From: Larus michahellis
Taxonomy: Eukaryota; Chordata; Aves; Charadriiformes; Laridae
Direction of reading: 5' to 3'
Assembly (NCBI RefSeq): GCF_964199755.1
Contig: NC_133896.1
Location: forward strand, 82,365,815-82,429,814
Length of the DNA stretch: 64,000 nt
Each line of letters opens with the position of its first letter. The first letter of the stretch is position 1. Of the stretch, positions 49,839-61,690 are shown in pieces. The translations under genes were made by a program, and so were the position numbers. A model generated the notes under the pieces. The model did no database searches. It worked only from the letters and a program-made list of their open reading frames with translations, and was not told the origin of the DNA.

Positions 49839-52445
49839 CTAAGAGTCATAACCACTCTGGGTCCCCAGGGGATGCCAAGAGGCCTGGTACTGATGCCGTA
49901 CAGGAGAGCTTGAGAACGGTGTGACATTGTCAGAGGTGCTCTGGAAGCTGTAGCTGTCTTCCGACTCCAGGCTGACATAATCCACATCAGCAGGGTAGCC
50001 ATGATAGAAGTTTATCTGCTGGCTTAATAAACCCATGGCTTGCTGGGTATTGCAGCTTGTCCCACCTTTTCCAAAGAGCCCCTCATCCTCCACAGCCATG
50101 AACGAGTACAGGCTCTGCCCATTCCCATAAGTCTGGCCACTGCCGTAAGCCTGGTGCACGTTGGTCACAGCCTGAAGATTTCTGCTGGCACAGACAGGGA
50201 AGCCCTGGTGAAACGTGGGGGTTATATCCAGGTACGCAGCCTGATGAAACCCATTCTAAGAGAGACAGAGAAGGCTGTTCAGTAATGCAGAGCACCATCC
50301 TAACTGTGCCCATTCTTTGGGATGGGTCCTCCTTTCTCCCTCACCCCCTCTCCCGTGCCAAACAATAGTGTATTTTTTTTTTTACTCATTGTCCTCACTG
50401 TAGACTAATAACCAACTCAACATGTCTGGGAGCACCATGCTGGGGAGAAAAAGGGCAAGTAGCCTTGCTGGCCCTCTTTGGCTGTTTCGTTTTCTATCTA
50501 GTCTCATTTGGGAGGTAAGTGGGCTGGAAGTAAAACTCTTTCAGTGCCAGGGCAGAATTAAAATAGATGCCACTGCAAGCCCTATTACGAGAAATACAAC
50601 TAGCTTGATAATATTGAGTCCTGTGCATTGTTTTGAGTTAACAGGTTGGACATGATAACACTTTTCCCCATAGACTGGAGGAACTGCGACTGGTGGCAAT
50701 GGGGGAAAGGGGAAATTATCTCACCTGTGGTAGATACACTCCTTTTTCTACCCACTGGCTCTCCTTCTGGCAACGTTTAAATTTCATCCGTTGATTCTGA
50801 AACCATGTTTTCACCTAGAAGTGACGAGGAAAGGACATAGGGCATTAGAAATTCATTCTCAGAGCTTACTACACATCCTAAAGATGTTTCACTTTCTACT
50901 ACAATCCAGTTGCTGCTTGGCTTCAAATACTGCGTATCATTTCAGCAGCTAACAGTATGCAGCAGACCCAGGTAGCCATAGAATCAGAGCTGAGACTTGA
51001 AAACTAATACTCTCACTCCTCAGATCACCATGGTATCTTTCATGGCATCAAAAACCCTACCAGAAAGACAGGCCAAGACAACTGCAGAAACACGGCTTGC
51101 ACAGCAGCAGCATCTCATTGCTCTGCGAAGATCAGTGCTGACTCAGGAGTGAGTCATTCCTTCAGCCAGACATGCGTAGCTGGTGGGGCAAGGAGTAGCT
51201 GGTGGGGCAAGGACCCTCTCTCTAGGGAGAGACCCAGGTGCCACTCTGACTAAGAAAGGCACAGCAATGCCAGTATCGGACTTTTCACATTCAGAGACAG
51301 CACATGTCCACCCAGAACAGTAAGCTGACTCTGCATGGCCCTGATCTGTATGGCCTTTCAAACACCTGCACGGAGTGGTTGAATAGTAGGGCTGGAACCA
51401 AACATAAGAGGAAGACTGAGTCATAAGTTTTCACACCCTCTGCTCTCCCACGTAAGCAATGGCATGAACAAGACCACGAAAGAAACTCATCTCTGGAGTC
51501 TAAGAAAAAACACCTAAAAAAACTCCGCTCGCAAGAGCAGTTCACACAGGGGATGCGATTCAGCCGCTCAGAGCAAGATGTTCACCTGCTTGTAGGTGAG
51601 CCCCAGGGCAGCAGCCAGCTCCCGGATCTGCTGGGGGCTGAGGTACTTCTGGCTCTGAAACCGCTGGTGCAGGATTTGCAGCTGCTCCTGGGAGAAGGCT
51701 GTGCGGCTCTTGGCCTTCTTCACCACACCCTCACCTTCCTCCTTGGCCTTCTGGAAAGAGGGATGGGGAGATGGGCACTCTGCGGTGGGGCTAGTGGCAG
51801 AGTCTGGGGTGTACTGGATGAGCGTCCCAGAGCTGGAGGAAGCTGGGGAGACATCTGGGAAGAAAAGAGAGAACTGGGGTGAGCAGGGTCATCTGGGAAA
51901 GAGGCAAAGACTTCGAAGCCCAGCTTCTCGGGAGACTTTAAGATCGTGTGGGCCTCGGGGGCTTGCAGGGGCTCCGCAGCCGCGGGCAATGCAGCGCGGA
52001 GAAGTGGGCACAGGCCCCCCCGGGGCAACGGAACCGAGATCCCTCTCTGCTCACACCTCTGCCCCGTCCCGCCTGGACACAGGGGCCGCCGGCAGGCTCC
52101 CCGCCGCTTCCAGCGGGGCAGCCGACGGACCAGGGCCCGTCGCATCCTCGCCGGGGCGGGGGACCGTCGGCAACACCGGCATCGCCCCCCACCCCAGGGT
52201 CAGGAGGGACACAACCACCCTCCCAGTCCAGGGCAGCCCGATCGCTCCGCCGGGACCAGCCGGGCCGGGCGCCTACCTGTGTGGCTGGGCGTCTTCTCCG
52301 CCGCGGGGAAGGAGGGGGCGTCCGCCGCCGGAGCCTCCTCGGCGGGCAGGCTGTCCATGCTCCCTGGAGAGAGCCAGTAATAATCCCCATACCTCACCGC
52401 GCCGGGGTAGGGCACGTAAGGTGGCATGGCCAGGTGGGCACTCAT
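49839..52445 (-). CDS. NANOG: Homeobox protein NANOG, copy B (4 coding exons)
   Basis: Encodes the pluripotency homeodomain factor NANOG. On the minus strand, exons are 52445-52277, 51854-51586, 50814-50725 and 50255-49839, all GT-AG, giving 314 residues, close to the length expected for bird NANOG. The protein starts MSAHLAMPPYVPYP. A serine/proline-rich stretch precedes the homeodomain at about 103-162. Helix 3 reads KQVKTWFQNQRMKFKR, with the NANOG-typical Gln at position 52 and Met at 54. The C-terminal domain is Gln-, Tyr- and Ser-rich, contains EDEGLFGKGG and ends SGYDS; it has no mammalian-type tryptophan repeat, as expected for non-mammals. Exon phases equal those of copy A. The first exon lies in a CpG island. 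The retained NANOG signature makes this the likelier orthologue of single-copy NANOG in other species; I have not verified this by phylogeny. Confidence 0.94.
51177..51213. repeat. Short tandem repeat in NANOG copy B intron 2
   Basis: TAGCTGGTGGGGCAAGGAG is present twice in direct succession, the second copy incomplete at its last base, inside the 771-base intron 2. Confidence 0.75.
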
Positions 52446-52560
52446 GGCCGGGCCGGGACCCCCAGACCAGAGCAGGCGGCGAGCTGGCGGTGGAGGCTGC
52501 AGGCAGCCCGCGGGCGGGTACCCCCATTAGGCGGAGGTGGGGGGATGCTTTATGTCCTCC
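51900..52560 (-). promoter_or_regulatory. NANOG: CpG island over exon 1 and intron 1 of NANOG copy B
   Basis: The block is strongly GC- and CpG-rich and covers all of coding exon 1, most of intron 1 and about 100 bases upstream. Copy A has no comparable island; its first exon is GC-rich but short. Long apparent plus-strand frames here (for example 51948-52817) come from the base composition. Confidence 0.75.
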
Positions 52561-52624
52561 CCAGCCTGGCCTTGGCTAGAAGGGATTGTCACGGCCATTG
52601 TCATGTTAAAAGTCAGTTGATTGG
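52548..52624 (-). promoter_or_regulatory. NANOG: Proximal promoter of NANOG copy B
   Basis: Read on the minus strand: CCAATCA at 52624-52618, TTTAACATGACAATG at 52610-52596, then CATAAAG (TATA-like) at 52554-52548, about 100 bases before the ATG. The elements and their order match copy A. GACAATG fits a SOX-type core, and TTTTAACAT sits where the octamer half lies in the mammalian composite site, but it is not a perfect octamer. Transcription should start near 52520. Confidence 0.65.
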
Positions 52625-52629
52625 AGGGG

Positions 52630-53750
52630 AGGGACTTTGGGGGTATTCGGCGAGTGGGGGAGGGTTGGGACACCAGGCCCCGCTTCCCAACTTGGCTCCT
52701 AGGTGCCGCGGTGGGGGTCGGGCCGTTGCCGCCAGCACACCTCTCCCTGCTGGGGGGTGGGTGGAAGAGCCTTGTTTCCCCCTCGGGGCCAGAAGGACCG
52801 GCAGAGACGCCTGGTGAGTTGGACGGGGGTTGGCAGACACCCCCCCACCCCCCACATTTAACACTCTTTCTCCCCACCTCCGCCTCCTCACCCGTCCCCA
52901 CCCAAACGCAAAGAATGGAGGGGAACCCAGAACCTGCCCCGGGGCATGCGGAGGCTCTGCGCGTCTGCATTGCAGATCGCAACCATGGTTGCAAACAGAT
53001 AAGCCCCCCCACCTCCCCGCAAGTGAATACAGACTGGGGGCGGGGGGGGGGGCGCTACAGAGCGGTGTCTGTATTGCAGGGAAGAGGGCTCAAAGAAAGG
53101 CAAGCTGTTTCTCCAGCGGCTAGCCCAAGGCCGAGACAGGCAGGCCTGTTTTGCAGGGGCACAGAGAGATGGCACTTCAGCTTTTTCAAGCTTCTTTCCT
53201 TATCTATTTGACACTTTGTTGGTTTTGTTTGTTTTTTGGTTTTGGTTTTTTTTTTTTTCTTTTGAAAGAACCGGTAGGTTAGAAAAAAAAAAAAAGGTTT
53301 ATTTTTGCTATGCACCAGAGAGAGGTGGGAATCACCCAGTCAGATCCCAAAGGAAACAAGAGCAGTACCACTATAAAAAGAGCCTTATAGATCTTAAGGG
53401 TTTGAAACCAGGGTCCACGGTCTGCTTGGGAAAGATACTCTCCTCCCCCCACAAACTATTACTACTTCCTTTAAGGAAATAAAAGTTTATTGGGAGGATC
53501 TCATAGCCCGGGAGTTACAAAACCTGGAAAACCACCTGGGAAAAGTACAAATGAGGGCATGTGACACATCAAGCAAATTCCTCACCTCCCCCCCAGCGCA
53601 AGGAAACAGGACATGGGCACCTACCTGTATACAAAGGCAGGGGAGTAGCTCCTAACCTGTTGTCCCGTTGAAAAAATCTTTTGGAGATGACAGTGGGTCT
53701 TCCCTTGTCTCCCATATATCTCCTCCTCTCTTGAGTCATCATGAGAAACG
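52630..53750. other. Upstream of NANOG copy B, no supported gene
   Basis: GC-rich at first, with C and G runs (52841-52858; 53036-53052) that could form quadruplex structures, then T- and A-rich tracts at 53241-53262 and 53281-53295. No coding exon is supported. Confidence 0.55.
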
Positions 53751-54560
53751 AGCTCCAGCTGGTAGCCCGAGCCCACGGCCCGCACGGTAACGCCGCGGCG
53801 CTGCCCGCCTGGAGGGGTCCTTGTCGGGCCCACCTTTGATCACCTCCTAATTAACGGTGATTTCGTTTCTCGGTTAGAATCCGGACAGTATCTAGACGGA
53901 GAGACGATTAGGAACGCGGGGGAAAGTGACTATAATCGGGGGAGAGGGATGAAATACAGAGCTAGAGCCAGAGCCCGCTTCTGGCCCCGAAGCAAGCAGT
54001 GCCAGCCGGGGGGGGGGTGTGTGTGTGAACGAAGTTGTCCCCCCCCGTCTCCCCGTGCCGTGTCGCTCCCCCTGCCTTCGCAGCCCCGGACTGTGGGTTT
54101 CGGGGTTCCCGCCCGTCCCGCCGGCGCACGCACGGAACGGGATTGCCCCACGGACGCGAAGCGATCGTGCTGCCCGCTGTGGGAGCGAGGGGCCGCCCGT
54201 CCCCCTGCTGCCCCGGGACACGCCCGCTCCCCCACGGGGACTCTCCGCCAAAAACCAGCCCGTTGCAAAGAGGGAGAAAAACGCAGGGTCGGGGCGAGGG
54301 GGCATGTGCCTGCAAACCAAAGCCCTGGCGTTCGGGTATCTCTCGGCAGTGACAGCTCTAGGGCCGCCCCGTGTCTGCCTCTACAGCACCAGGCGAAATA
54401 ATTTTTTGGACTGATACCGTACTGTCGCAAGGGCACCCGCCTGGAGACCGTCTCACAGGCCGCAGGAACCCCCCCGAGTCATCGGAGGGGACGCGGCTTG
54501 CGAGGGACACCCGCGGCAGAGGGATTAGCATTTCATAGCCGGAGTAACACCGCCTCCGCC
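53750..54560. promoter_or_regulatory. CpG island without an assigned gene
   Basis: Dense CpG over about 800 bases, starting 1.3 kb upstream of the NANOG copy B start. Open frames occur on both strands but reflect base composition. A sequence with inverted ATCACC (53839-53844) and GGTGAT (53856-53861) around a TAATTA core (53848-53853) lies at its left end. It may be a promoter for an unidentified gene to the right, or a regulatory element of NANOG copy B. Confidence 0.6.
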
Positions 54561-57105
54561 AGCAGATCCTCCCTCGGGGAATTGCGTGTGTGTTTGGAAA
54601 TGCAGCAGAGCTGCTCATAGTTTTGCAGTTTTCATATATGGATCAGTTTTCACGTATAGGTCGGATTCCGTCCCAGAGACAGACCTGCTTTGCAGTGTGC
54701 GTGGAATCGATTTCATTTCCCCTCTTCTTCTTTTTTTTTTTTTTTGTTCATCTTCTGTTTTTCTTGTCCCACTTGTCTTCCATTCCTGTTGCTTTTATGC
54801 TTTAACCACCACATATTTCCTTCCAGTGAGGATAATTTGCTCCTTCTCCCCAACCATATCTCTAATCAGGTGACCAAACATATTTTTTAATGTCTTTGTG
54901 AGAGAAACAAGACTTGTGTGAGAGTATAAAACCATACTATCTAAAGTCAGAATTTATTTAGGAAAAGAAACCCAGTTATTTCCCCCCACATAAATGGTAT
55001 CCATAAAAATATCTTGGGAAGGTAAATCCAGAAGTCATACAGGCACAGAGGATGCTATAGGAAGCAAGATGTGGGCACTTGAGAGGCTCCCCAGGGCGGC
55101 AGGTCTGGGACATCCACCCTGTGGCACCATCAGCCCGCAAACTGGATATGCTGCTCATGACTGTCTACAGCTGCTGTGCTTTAAAAAAATACCTGCTGGG
55201 AATGACTCATAGAGCAGATGCAAGTATCCACTCGTGTTTCTTTTGGAGCTGTTTTCAGATGGAACAGCAAAACAGTCCAGATTTAGTCTAGTCTAGTCCT
55301 GTTTTTCTCAACAGGGCCAAATAGCAGCAACGATTTGTTTTTTTTGGCCCAAGGTCGTGTCCCACTCTCCCTTCATGCTGTGACCACCTCCCCTTTTGCA
55401 GTTCTAAAATCATTATGTGCCTAATAGTGTGGAGCATTAGTCACGTGAGTAAGCATAAGTTGGCTCAGTAAGTATAGGGAAGTGAATGTAGACACTCACT
55501 GGGCTGAAGCATGCCATAATAAGCCTTTTCTGTAGCCCAGCAGCAGAGATAGAAGCTCAGGTCTAAAAGCAGTCTTGGCCCAAGCACAGGTGAGATGGGA
55601 CTGTGGCTGGAAGATATTTTCATCCAGCAAGTTCCCTCTACAAGGGGTCCCCCATTAGTGCCAGTAGGGTCACTACCTTCAGAGGCCTGGAGCTCAACCT
55701 TGCACTGAGGTGATACAAACACACCATTTTACCTAGGCTGGAGTTGGGGAACTAGCAGATCACTGATACTGTAAATCCAGTTCTGGAGCTCATACCATTG
55801 GGTCAGAAATGCTACGGGTTCCTACCTCAGAGCATTGCCAAACTCATCGTCATCAGCAGGTTAACGTTATAGCGGAAGAGGTTGTCTCAGACGTTATGTT
55901 TATTTTAGGTGCTCTTCTGTCCTCCTGTAGCTAGCTCAAACCTGGGTCATCCGTGTTTTGGTGAATACTGTGAAGTGTCACTGAGTGTTGCTGTGTCATT
56001 CTGCTCATGTCCATGGGCCTCAGCGAGGTGCCACGGTGCAGGCTTGGTATTAGTGAACAGGGAACCTTGGCCTGAGCCCCATTTCCCCTCAAGAGGTTTG
56101 TTTCCCTGGGAGCCATCATTCTCTGTCAGGGCTGTGCGTGGTTGGGGAAGGCAGGTAGAAATCCCTCCCTTGTATTCTGTTGAGCTTGTCTGGCTTTTCT
56201 CCCAAGCAGGCACCTTTGATTTTATTTATTTATTTTTATTTTTTTTATTTTTTCCTAAAATTGAACGCTTCTCAAGTTAGTCATGTGAGAACGCTCCTGC
56301 CCTGCAGCCCTCAGTACTTGCCCAGCTCTTGGCTCCGGACAGCCTGCCCCCTGTAGCGTGGTCACAGCTCACAGTCTGGACCCAAGATGCCATGTTTGTG
56401 GAAGGAAGGGGGGTCAAGAAAGAATAACAAAAATTAGACTCTCATTCATATTAAAATACAGTTTTCCTTTCTCTTGACTCTTTAGGGGAGCAGGTCGAGA
56501 AAAGGACAAAGCTTCTCCCTCCCAGTGTCTCAATCACCTGAGAATTACTGGATGATGTGGCCCTTTGTTAGCAGTGGTGAGGCAGACTGGGACAGCGGAG
56601 ACATGGCCCAAAACCAAGCGACTCCCTGAAAAGGCAGGAAAACTGAATGTCATAAAACAGGTGGGAAGCAGGCTAGTGAGCCAACACAAATTTCTAGGGT
56701 TTGACGGGTCTGTTCTTTCTTTATCAACCCTTTATCCATGCCTGCCACGCACATGATGCTGGAGTGCTGTAGTTGTAAGCACTGATCTCAAGAAATGTTC
56801 CCTACTAGTGCCCATCAGCTGGAATACGAAATAGCGTGCCCAAGGGAAGACTTGCGAGCAGCACAGCTTGGAGCCAGGGTTGTGTGAAGGTTATTGCAAA
56901 TGAGCAGGGTTGTGTCCTGGGGAACACAGAGAGGTTGTGTATATCGAGCAAAACCCTTCCGAGCATCCTCTCTCCTCGAATTCTCCCCTCTTCCCTTTAG
57001 CCATAGGGTGGTTGTTCCCGCAGGCTGAGGTAGGTGTCCTCTGATTAAAAGAAAACAGCATAGACATAGCTGTGTTAAAATACTTTCTGCCGTTTCCACC
57101 ACTAG
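54561..57105. other. Intergenic region, no supported gene
   Basis: T-rich tracts at 54731-54744 and 56220-56252. Short frames on both strands lack family resemblance. A minus-strand frame at 55465-55722 was examined and not accepted. Confidence 0.5.
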
Positions 57106-57210
57106 AAGGGAACAGCAAGTCCTGTGGTTCTCAGCCTACGGAAGGCCCTGTGCCGCCTCAAAACAGGAGTCACGTCCCCCACTCTCCTCCGAAAGGATGC
57201 TCTGTTTCAG
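57106..57210 (+). CDS. Candidate internal exon of an unidentified gene
   Basis: A pyrimidine-rich acceptor (TTTCTGCCGTTTCCACCACTAG) precedes it and a TTCAG/GTGCAT donor follows. In the phase-1 frame it is open for its whole 105 bases and encodes a Pro-, Ser- and Gln-rich segment including SCGSQPTEGPVPPQNRSHVP. The splice phase at its end equals the phase needed by the candidate last exon at 58750. No family is recognised. It could be a chance open frame. Confidence 0.25.
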
Positions 57211-58749
57211 GTGCATCAGGCAGCTTGCCTTTTGTTCCCCAAACACAGATGGCTTAGGAACTTTGAAATGAAACAGAAGCGCTTTTTTTTTTTGTCTTTG
57301 CTTTGTCTTCCCCATTCTGATGGGGACAGTTTCCTACAACTCACCCAGTGGGAAAAGTCTCTGGAAAACCCATTGCTGCCAGACCCTTCGGTTCGAGCGG
57401 GGGCCTTGAAGTGGTAGCTAGATTCCACACGTGTTGAAGGCTCTTTCGAGTTCACCGTGTATTGTGGCACCTGTTTTCTTTCACATCTCTCATGCGAGGC
57501 TGATCCCACACATCTCACCGTTGTTAATGCGTATCAGAACACAACTAATGAGGATTATGCGCCAAGTGGAGGATTGCAATTACACTTGCACAGGTCGTAA
57601 GTGGGCACACAGTTTGCAAGTGCTGCTAATACATCCCAGTAACCAAGCTCTTCCAAGTTAGCACGTACTTTTCGGGCAGGTCACTGTGCCCATTCTGTGC
57701 CATTTGTATTTTTTAAGCCCCAGAAAGTCCTCATAAGAGCAAATCACCTGTGAGGCGAGTGAGTGTCTAATTACAGGGAAGGCTAGGATTAGGGAAAAGG
57801 GTGCTCATCTTTCAAATCTGTCAGGGGATGAGACAGGGATCCCCGCATTGCCTGGCCCTTACCCCCACCTGTCTCCTTTTCTCCAAGACCGGCTCTTGCA
57901 CATGCATTCATGAGCGATTAGCAAGTGTTAGAGCGTGAGGCTCCCTGGCTGGCACCTGCTCTACATCTGAATAGTAGAGCCGGTGAAGCCCAGGGCTGTG
58001 GAATGGGATCTGCAAGTGGATGTTGTCTGGGACTGACGGAAGAAAAAGATTTGCCTGCCTTTGTCTGACAGTATTTAGATGGCCGAGTTGGCTTAGGTGG
58101 AAAAAAAAGAGACAAAGAAGAGACCAACGGTGAGAGGCTGTAGCTTTTTTAACTGTATGTCATTTGCCTAGGAATTGAATCCAGTGAAGGGTGGAGGCTG
58201 GGGAGGGGAATATAGCATTGACATCAGCTACTGGCCTAAAGGTAAAAATTGCCTGTGCTTCATCTCCTTCAGATTGTCCATGGAGAAACAGCTCATATTA
58301 GGCTGTGAAAGCGCATCTTTTGGGGCAGCAAAGAAAGAATCAAAAAGAGACTATTGTCAACTGCATCTCTTCCCAGGCTGCAAGATCAGAAAAAGCCACA
58401 GGATCACACAATGAAAGAAGCCCAGAACCCCAGCCTCTGCTGTGACAAAATAAAAATTCTTCCCCAGCATAGCTTAGTCATGAAGGAGGAGGAGCAGGCA
58501 TGACTGTCTGTGTTGGGAACAACATCTTGCTAAAAAATCCAGTTCTAACCCCAGTTGTGTGCTCCATGCAAACTCTGGGGCTAAGACAGGCCTGAGAACA
58601 CCTTCTCTTAACCCCACTCATGACTGAGTTGCTTTATTATAGTTGTAAACAGCCTAATAATAGTGTCAAAGCGCCTGCAGATGCAAAGTAACCTTGTGGA
58701 GTGTTGCATGGCTTTGGTGCAAAGATGCAGGTGTTGACTTGTGATCCAG

Positions 58750-59081
58750 CAGGGCCCTGTGACATGGTAACACCTCGGCTGTCTCTCTTCGCTTACCGCA
58801 CCCACCAGACTTCCCCACCTCTGCAGCAGAAATGGTCAAGCCAGATGCCGTTCACCTCTCCTCAGCCACTGCAGTTCACAGACAGCACGTTGACACAAAC
58901 CACTGAAGATTTCAGTTTCTATCAGTACCCATCTGCTCTGCGACACCATGTGCTGGGCCCAGCTGGAGATCTGATCTCTGATCTGTCCACCAGCTGCACT
59001 CGGTACGGGGTCAAGGCAGCAGCGTTGTCCTGCAGCCAGAGCAGGCTATCGAGCAACGTGTTCCCCAGCACAGTTCAGTGA
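58750..59081 (+). CDS. Candidate terminal exon of an unidentified gene
   Basis: The plus frame is open from 58692 to the TGA at 59079-59081. With an acceptor at 58749 (or 58752) the exon encodes about 110 residues rich in Ser, Thr, Gln and Pro with aromatic patches such as EDFSFYQYPSALRHH, ending SSNVFPSTVQ. This composition suits the C-terminal activation region of a transcription factor. A better polypyrimidine acceptor at 58826 would give a shorter exon. AATAAA at 59676-59681 could serve as poly(A) signal. I do not recognise the family and found no DNA-binding exon upstream. Confidence 0.3.
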
Positions 59082-61690
59082 TGAAGGCCATCCCCTGTTG
59101 CACTCCTCTTCTGTGATTTAATCCCCAGAGAACAGGTGTACCAGGGTCATGGGATTCAATGCCTGTCCCTTGCATGTGTCATTCATGTACTGACATTCCA
59201 GTGGCTTGAGAGAGCTGCTTGGAGCACCTGAACCCGTCCATCACAGCGTTGAATGATGCAGTCACGGAAATGCCAGGGGCTGTTGGCAGCCTGCTTAACA
59301 GCAATCTGCTATAGCACCAGGAAACAGGAGGAAAAGAAAATCCTCAGAATCAGGCTGTTCTGTACAACATCTCTTCCTAGCTTTAAAACCTCCCCTGTGG
59401 TGAAACACAGGAACGTCTGGTTTCAACCTCCTGAATTTAAGGCCAGAAGAGAGGGAATTAGCCCAGTGGGACAGGTGCTGCTTTCTTTTCCCTCTGTGTA
59501 ACTGGGAGAAGTCCTCAGCTTGGGTAGATTCTGGTCCCATGACAGTCTAAGAGAGTTTCACATTGGCTTGGGTGGCACTGAGGTTTGACATTTTTCCATG
59601 CTTGTAACAGCGTATCTGAGTGCATAATCTGACCCTTTATTTACATGTGGCAATACATGCATTCCTGGACAAAGAAATAAAGTTAAACACAGTGAGAAAA
59701 AAATAGGCCACATTAAGTAGAGGGGAGGAAAGAGAAAAAGAGAACAGAAAACCATCCTATTCTGTCTAGTTTCCTAGATTGCCTTCATCGTCATGGTGTC
59801 TGAGCATTTTCCGGTGGACTATTCAGTGCCCTGACTCAGATCTGCCACATGTGGTTCTTTGTCTCTTTCTCGTCTTCTCCGCAGGGAGAGAACTGCACGT
59901 GTTGTGGAGGATTTGAGTTTGGGGTAGCTGGCTTGGTTTAGGGCTTGCTCATAGTGTGCTCACAGCTGTTTGCATTTGAGGTGTATGTTGTAGAAGTGCA
60001 CCTTCTACTTGGAAAGCAAAGCGGTGAGATCGGGGTATTTTGTAGCACAGCCTTACTAAGACCTCAGAGACAGTTGTGCCTCCTGTTTAGACTTGATTTT
60101 CACAGGCTGAGAGAGCTCCCCTGTACCAGTAAAGTGGAACTGCTGACACCAGTAGATGCCAGCTGTTGACTTCAGAGCATTAAAGGAATCTCTACACGGT
60201 GGTCTGAGGCTGAGTACATCAAGGAGACCGTGAACTGGACAGTTTGGTAAGTAGGGGCAGCCTCAGTTAGAAAACATGGGTCAGATACAAAGAGAAGCAG
60301 GTCAACGGGGGTGGGGGAAACGCTTCCCAGCCCTGCCCTTGTGCTCTAGTCAATTGACTTTGGAGGCTGCCAACACTGTTTGCTAACTCATGTTGGGAGG
60401 GGAGGAGAGTTTCTTTTTGTATGCGTTGTCAGAAGAACGATAACCGGCCAGCTGGTCTGACCTGGTATTTTAGGAAGTGGTGTGCTTAGAACACAGTAAC
60501 TGTCCAGGATAACTGAGGGATCTCCACCATCACACTGTGCCGGGTTCCTCACAAACCCACGTTCATCATCAGACTCAGCTCCAGGCAGCTTTTCATATCA
60601 GGGGAAGACCTTACCTTACCACAAGGACCGCTGTCCTAGGGTACATCTCCAAGCCAGCACTTAACTCTGTGGCTTGGTTATGGATAATGATGGAGTTTGC
60701 ACCGTTTGAATCTAAGAAGCTGCAAAACCCAGCTGAGCTGCTGGTTAAATACTCTTGCAGCGATCTGAAGGAGTGGTGTCCAAACTGCAAGCAAACGCAA
60801 TGCAATTACATTGGGTAGTTCTGTGGCAAAATGATCTACCTATGGCCTGGCTTGGCATGACCTAAATTTTCAGGTTAGGGGCAGGACTGAAAATAACACA
60901 TTGTCTCCTCAGTATAGCTGACAAAAAGAAAATACAGTCCTAATTAATCACTTCCCACAAACTGGTCACTGCCCACCTCCCCACCCCACCCTCAGCAGTG
61001 CACATAGCACTGGCTAACTGTTATTGCTATTTTTTTTTGTTGTTTGTTTTCCCCACATGCTAGGAAATGGAGGCACAAGGCTTTGTGGTGGCCTGGCGGT
61101 CCTGCCGGGCCTGGAGCAAGCATCAGGTGATTCACGTGTCTTTGACACCTCGCATTCTTAGGCTGAGAATAAGTGAAGATCCTGGCCTGAGGATCACATG
61201 CTGGCAACGCCTCCTGCCCAGACCGCTGCTTGTATTTAGGGAAAGGGCGTACAGGCCGTGACACTGCTGCTTTCTGTGCCCCAGCCATAGGCGCCGCACA
61301 GAGTGGGGCAGGAGGCTGTTGGGATTCATCACGTATCTGTTAAGACAGCTTCTCCCACAGGCCTTTGCTGGGATGGATGCCCCCTGCCAGGAGGGCAGTG
61401 TGGAAGCTGCCTACTCCCGATCCCGAAAGACAACCTGTGGGAGCTGTAGCACTTCCCTTGTGCGCTCCTGCCTTGTGCTGCCCTCCAGGGAGAGGGGCAC
61501 CTGGCCTGGGGCACTGCGGCGCTCGAATCCCTTCAGACCTCTGAGGGAACGCCACTTTCAGGCAAAGAGTCGCTTCGTATTAGCCCAAATAGCTGCATTT
61601 ACCCAAGTAAGCAGCTCCTCGGGGTTTTCTGCTTTATGCAATCAGCTCCATCTCACATCTGCAAAGAAGAAGGTGTAACCCTGCCCGCAG
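59082..61690. other. Region with no supported gene
   Basis: Apart from the AATAAA at 59676-59681, nothing is recognised. Open frames are short and occur on both strands. Confidence 0.5.

Noticed and set aside
51948-52817. 289-codon plus-strand open frame
   Set aside because: It runs antisense across NANOG copy B exon 1 and its CpG island. High GC removes stop codons, and composition (Pro, Arg, Gly) is that of a shadow frame.
55465-55722. Minus-strand 85-codon frame with a vague resemblance to a DNA-binding domain
   Set aside because: The resemblance rests on a few residues (CWMK), the spacing does not fit a T-box, and no flanking exons were found.
57385-57400. GGTTCGAGC as a tRNA B box
   Set aside because: No matching A box or cloverleaf can be drawn around it.
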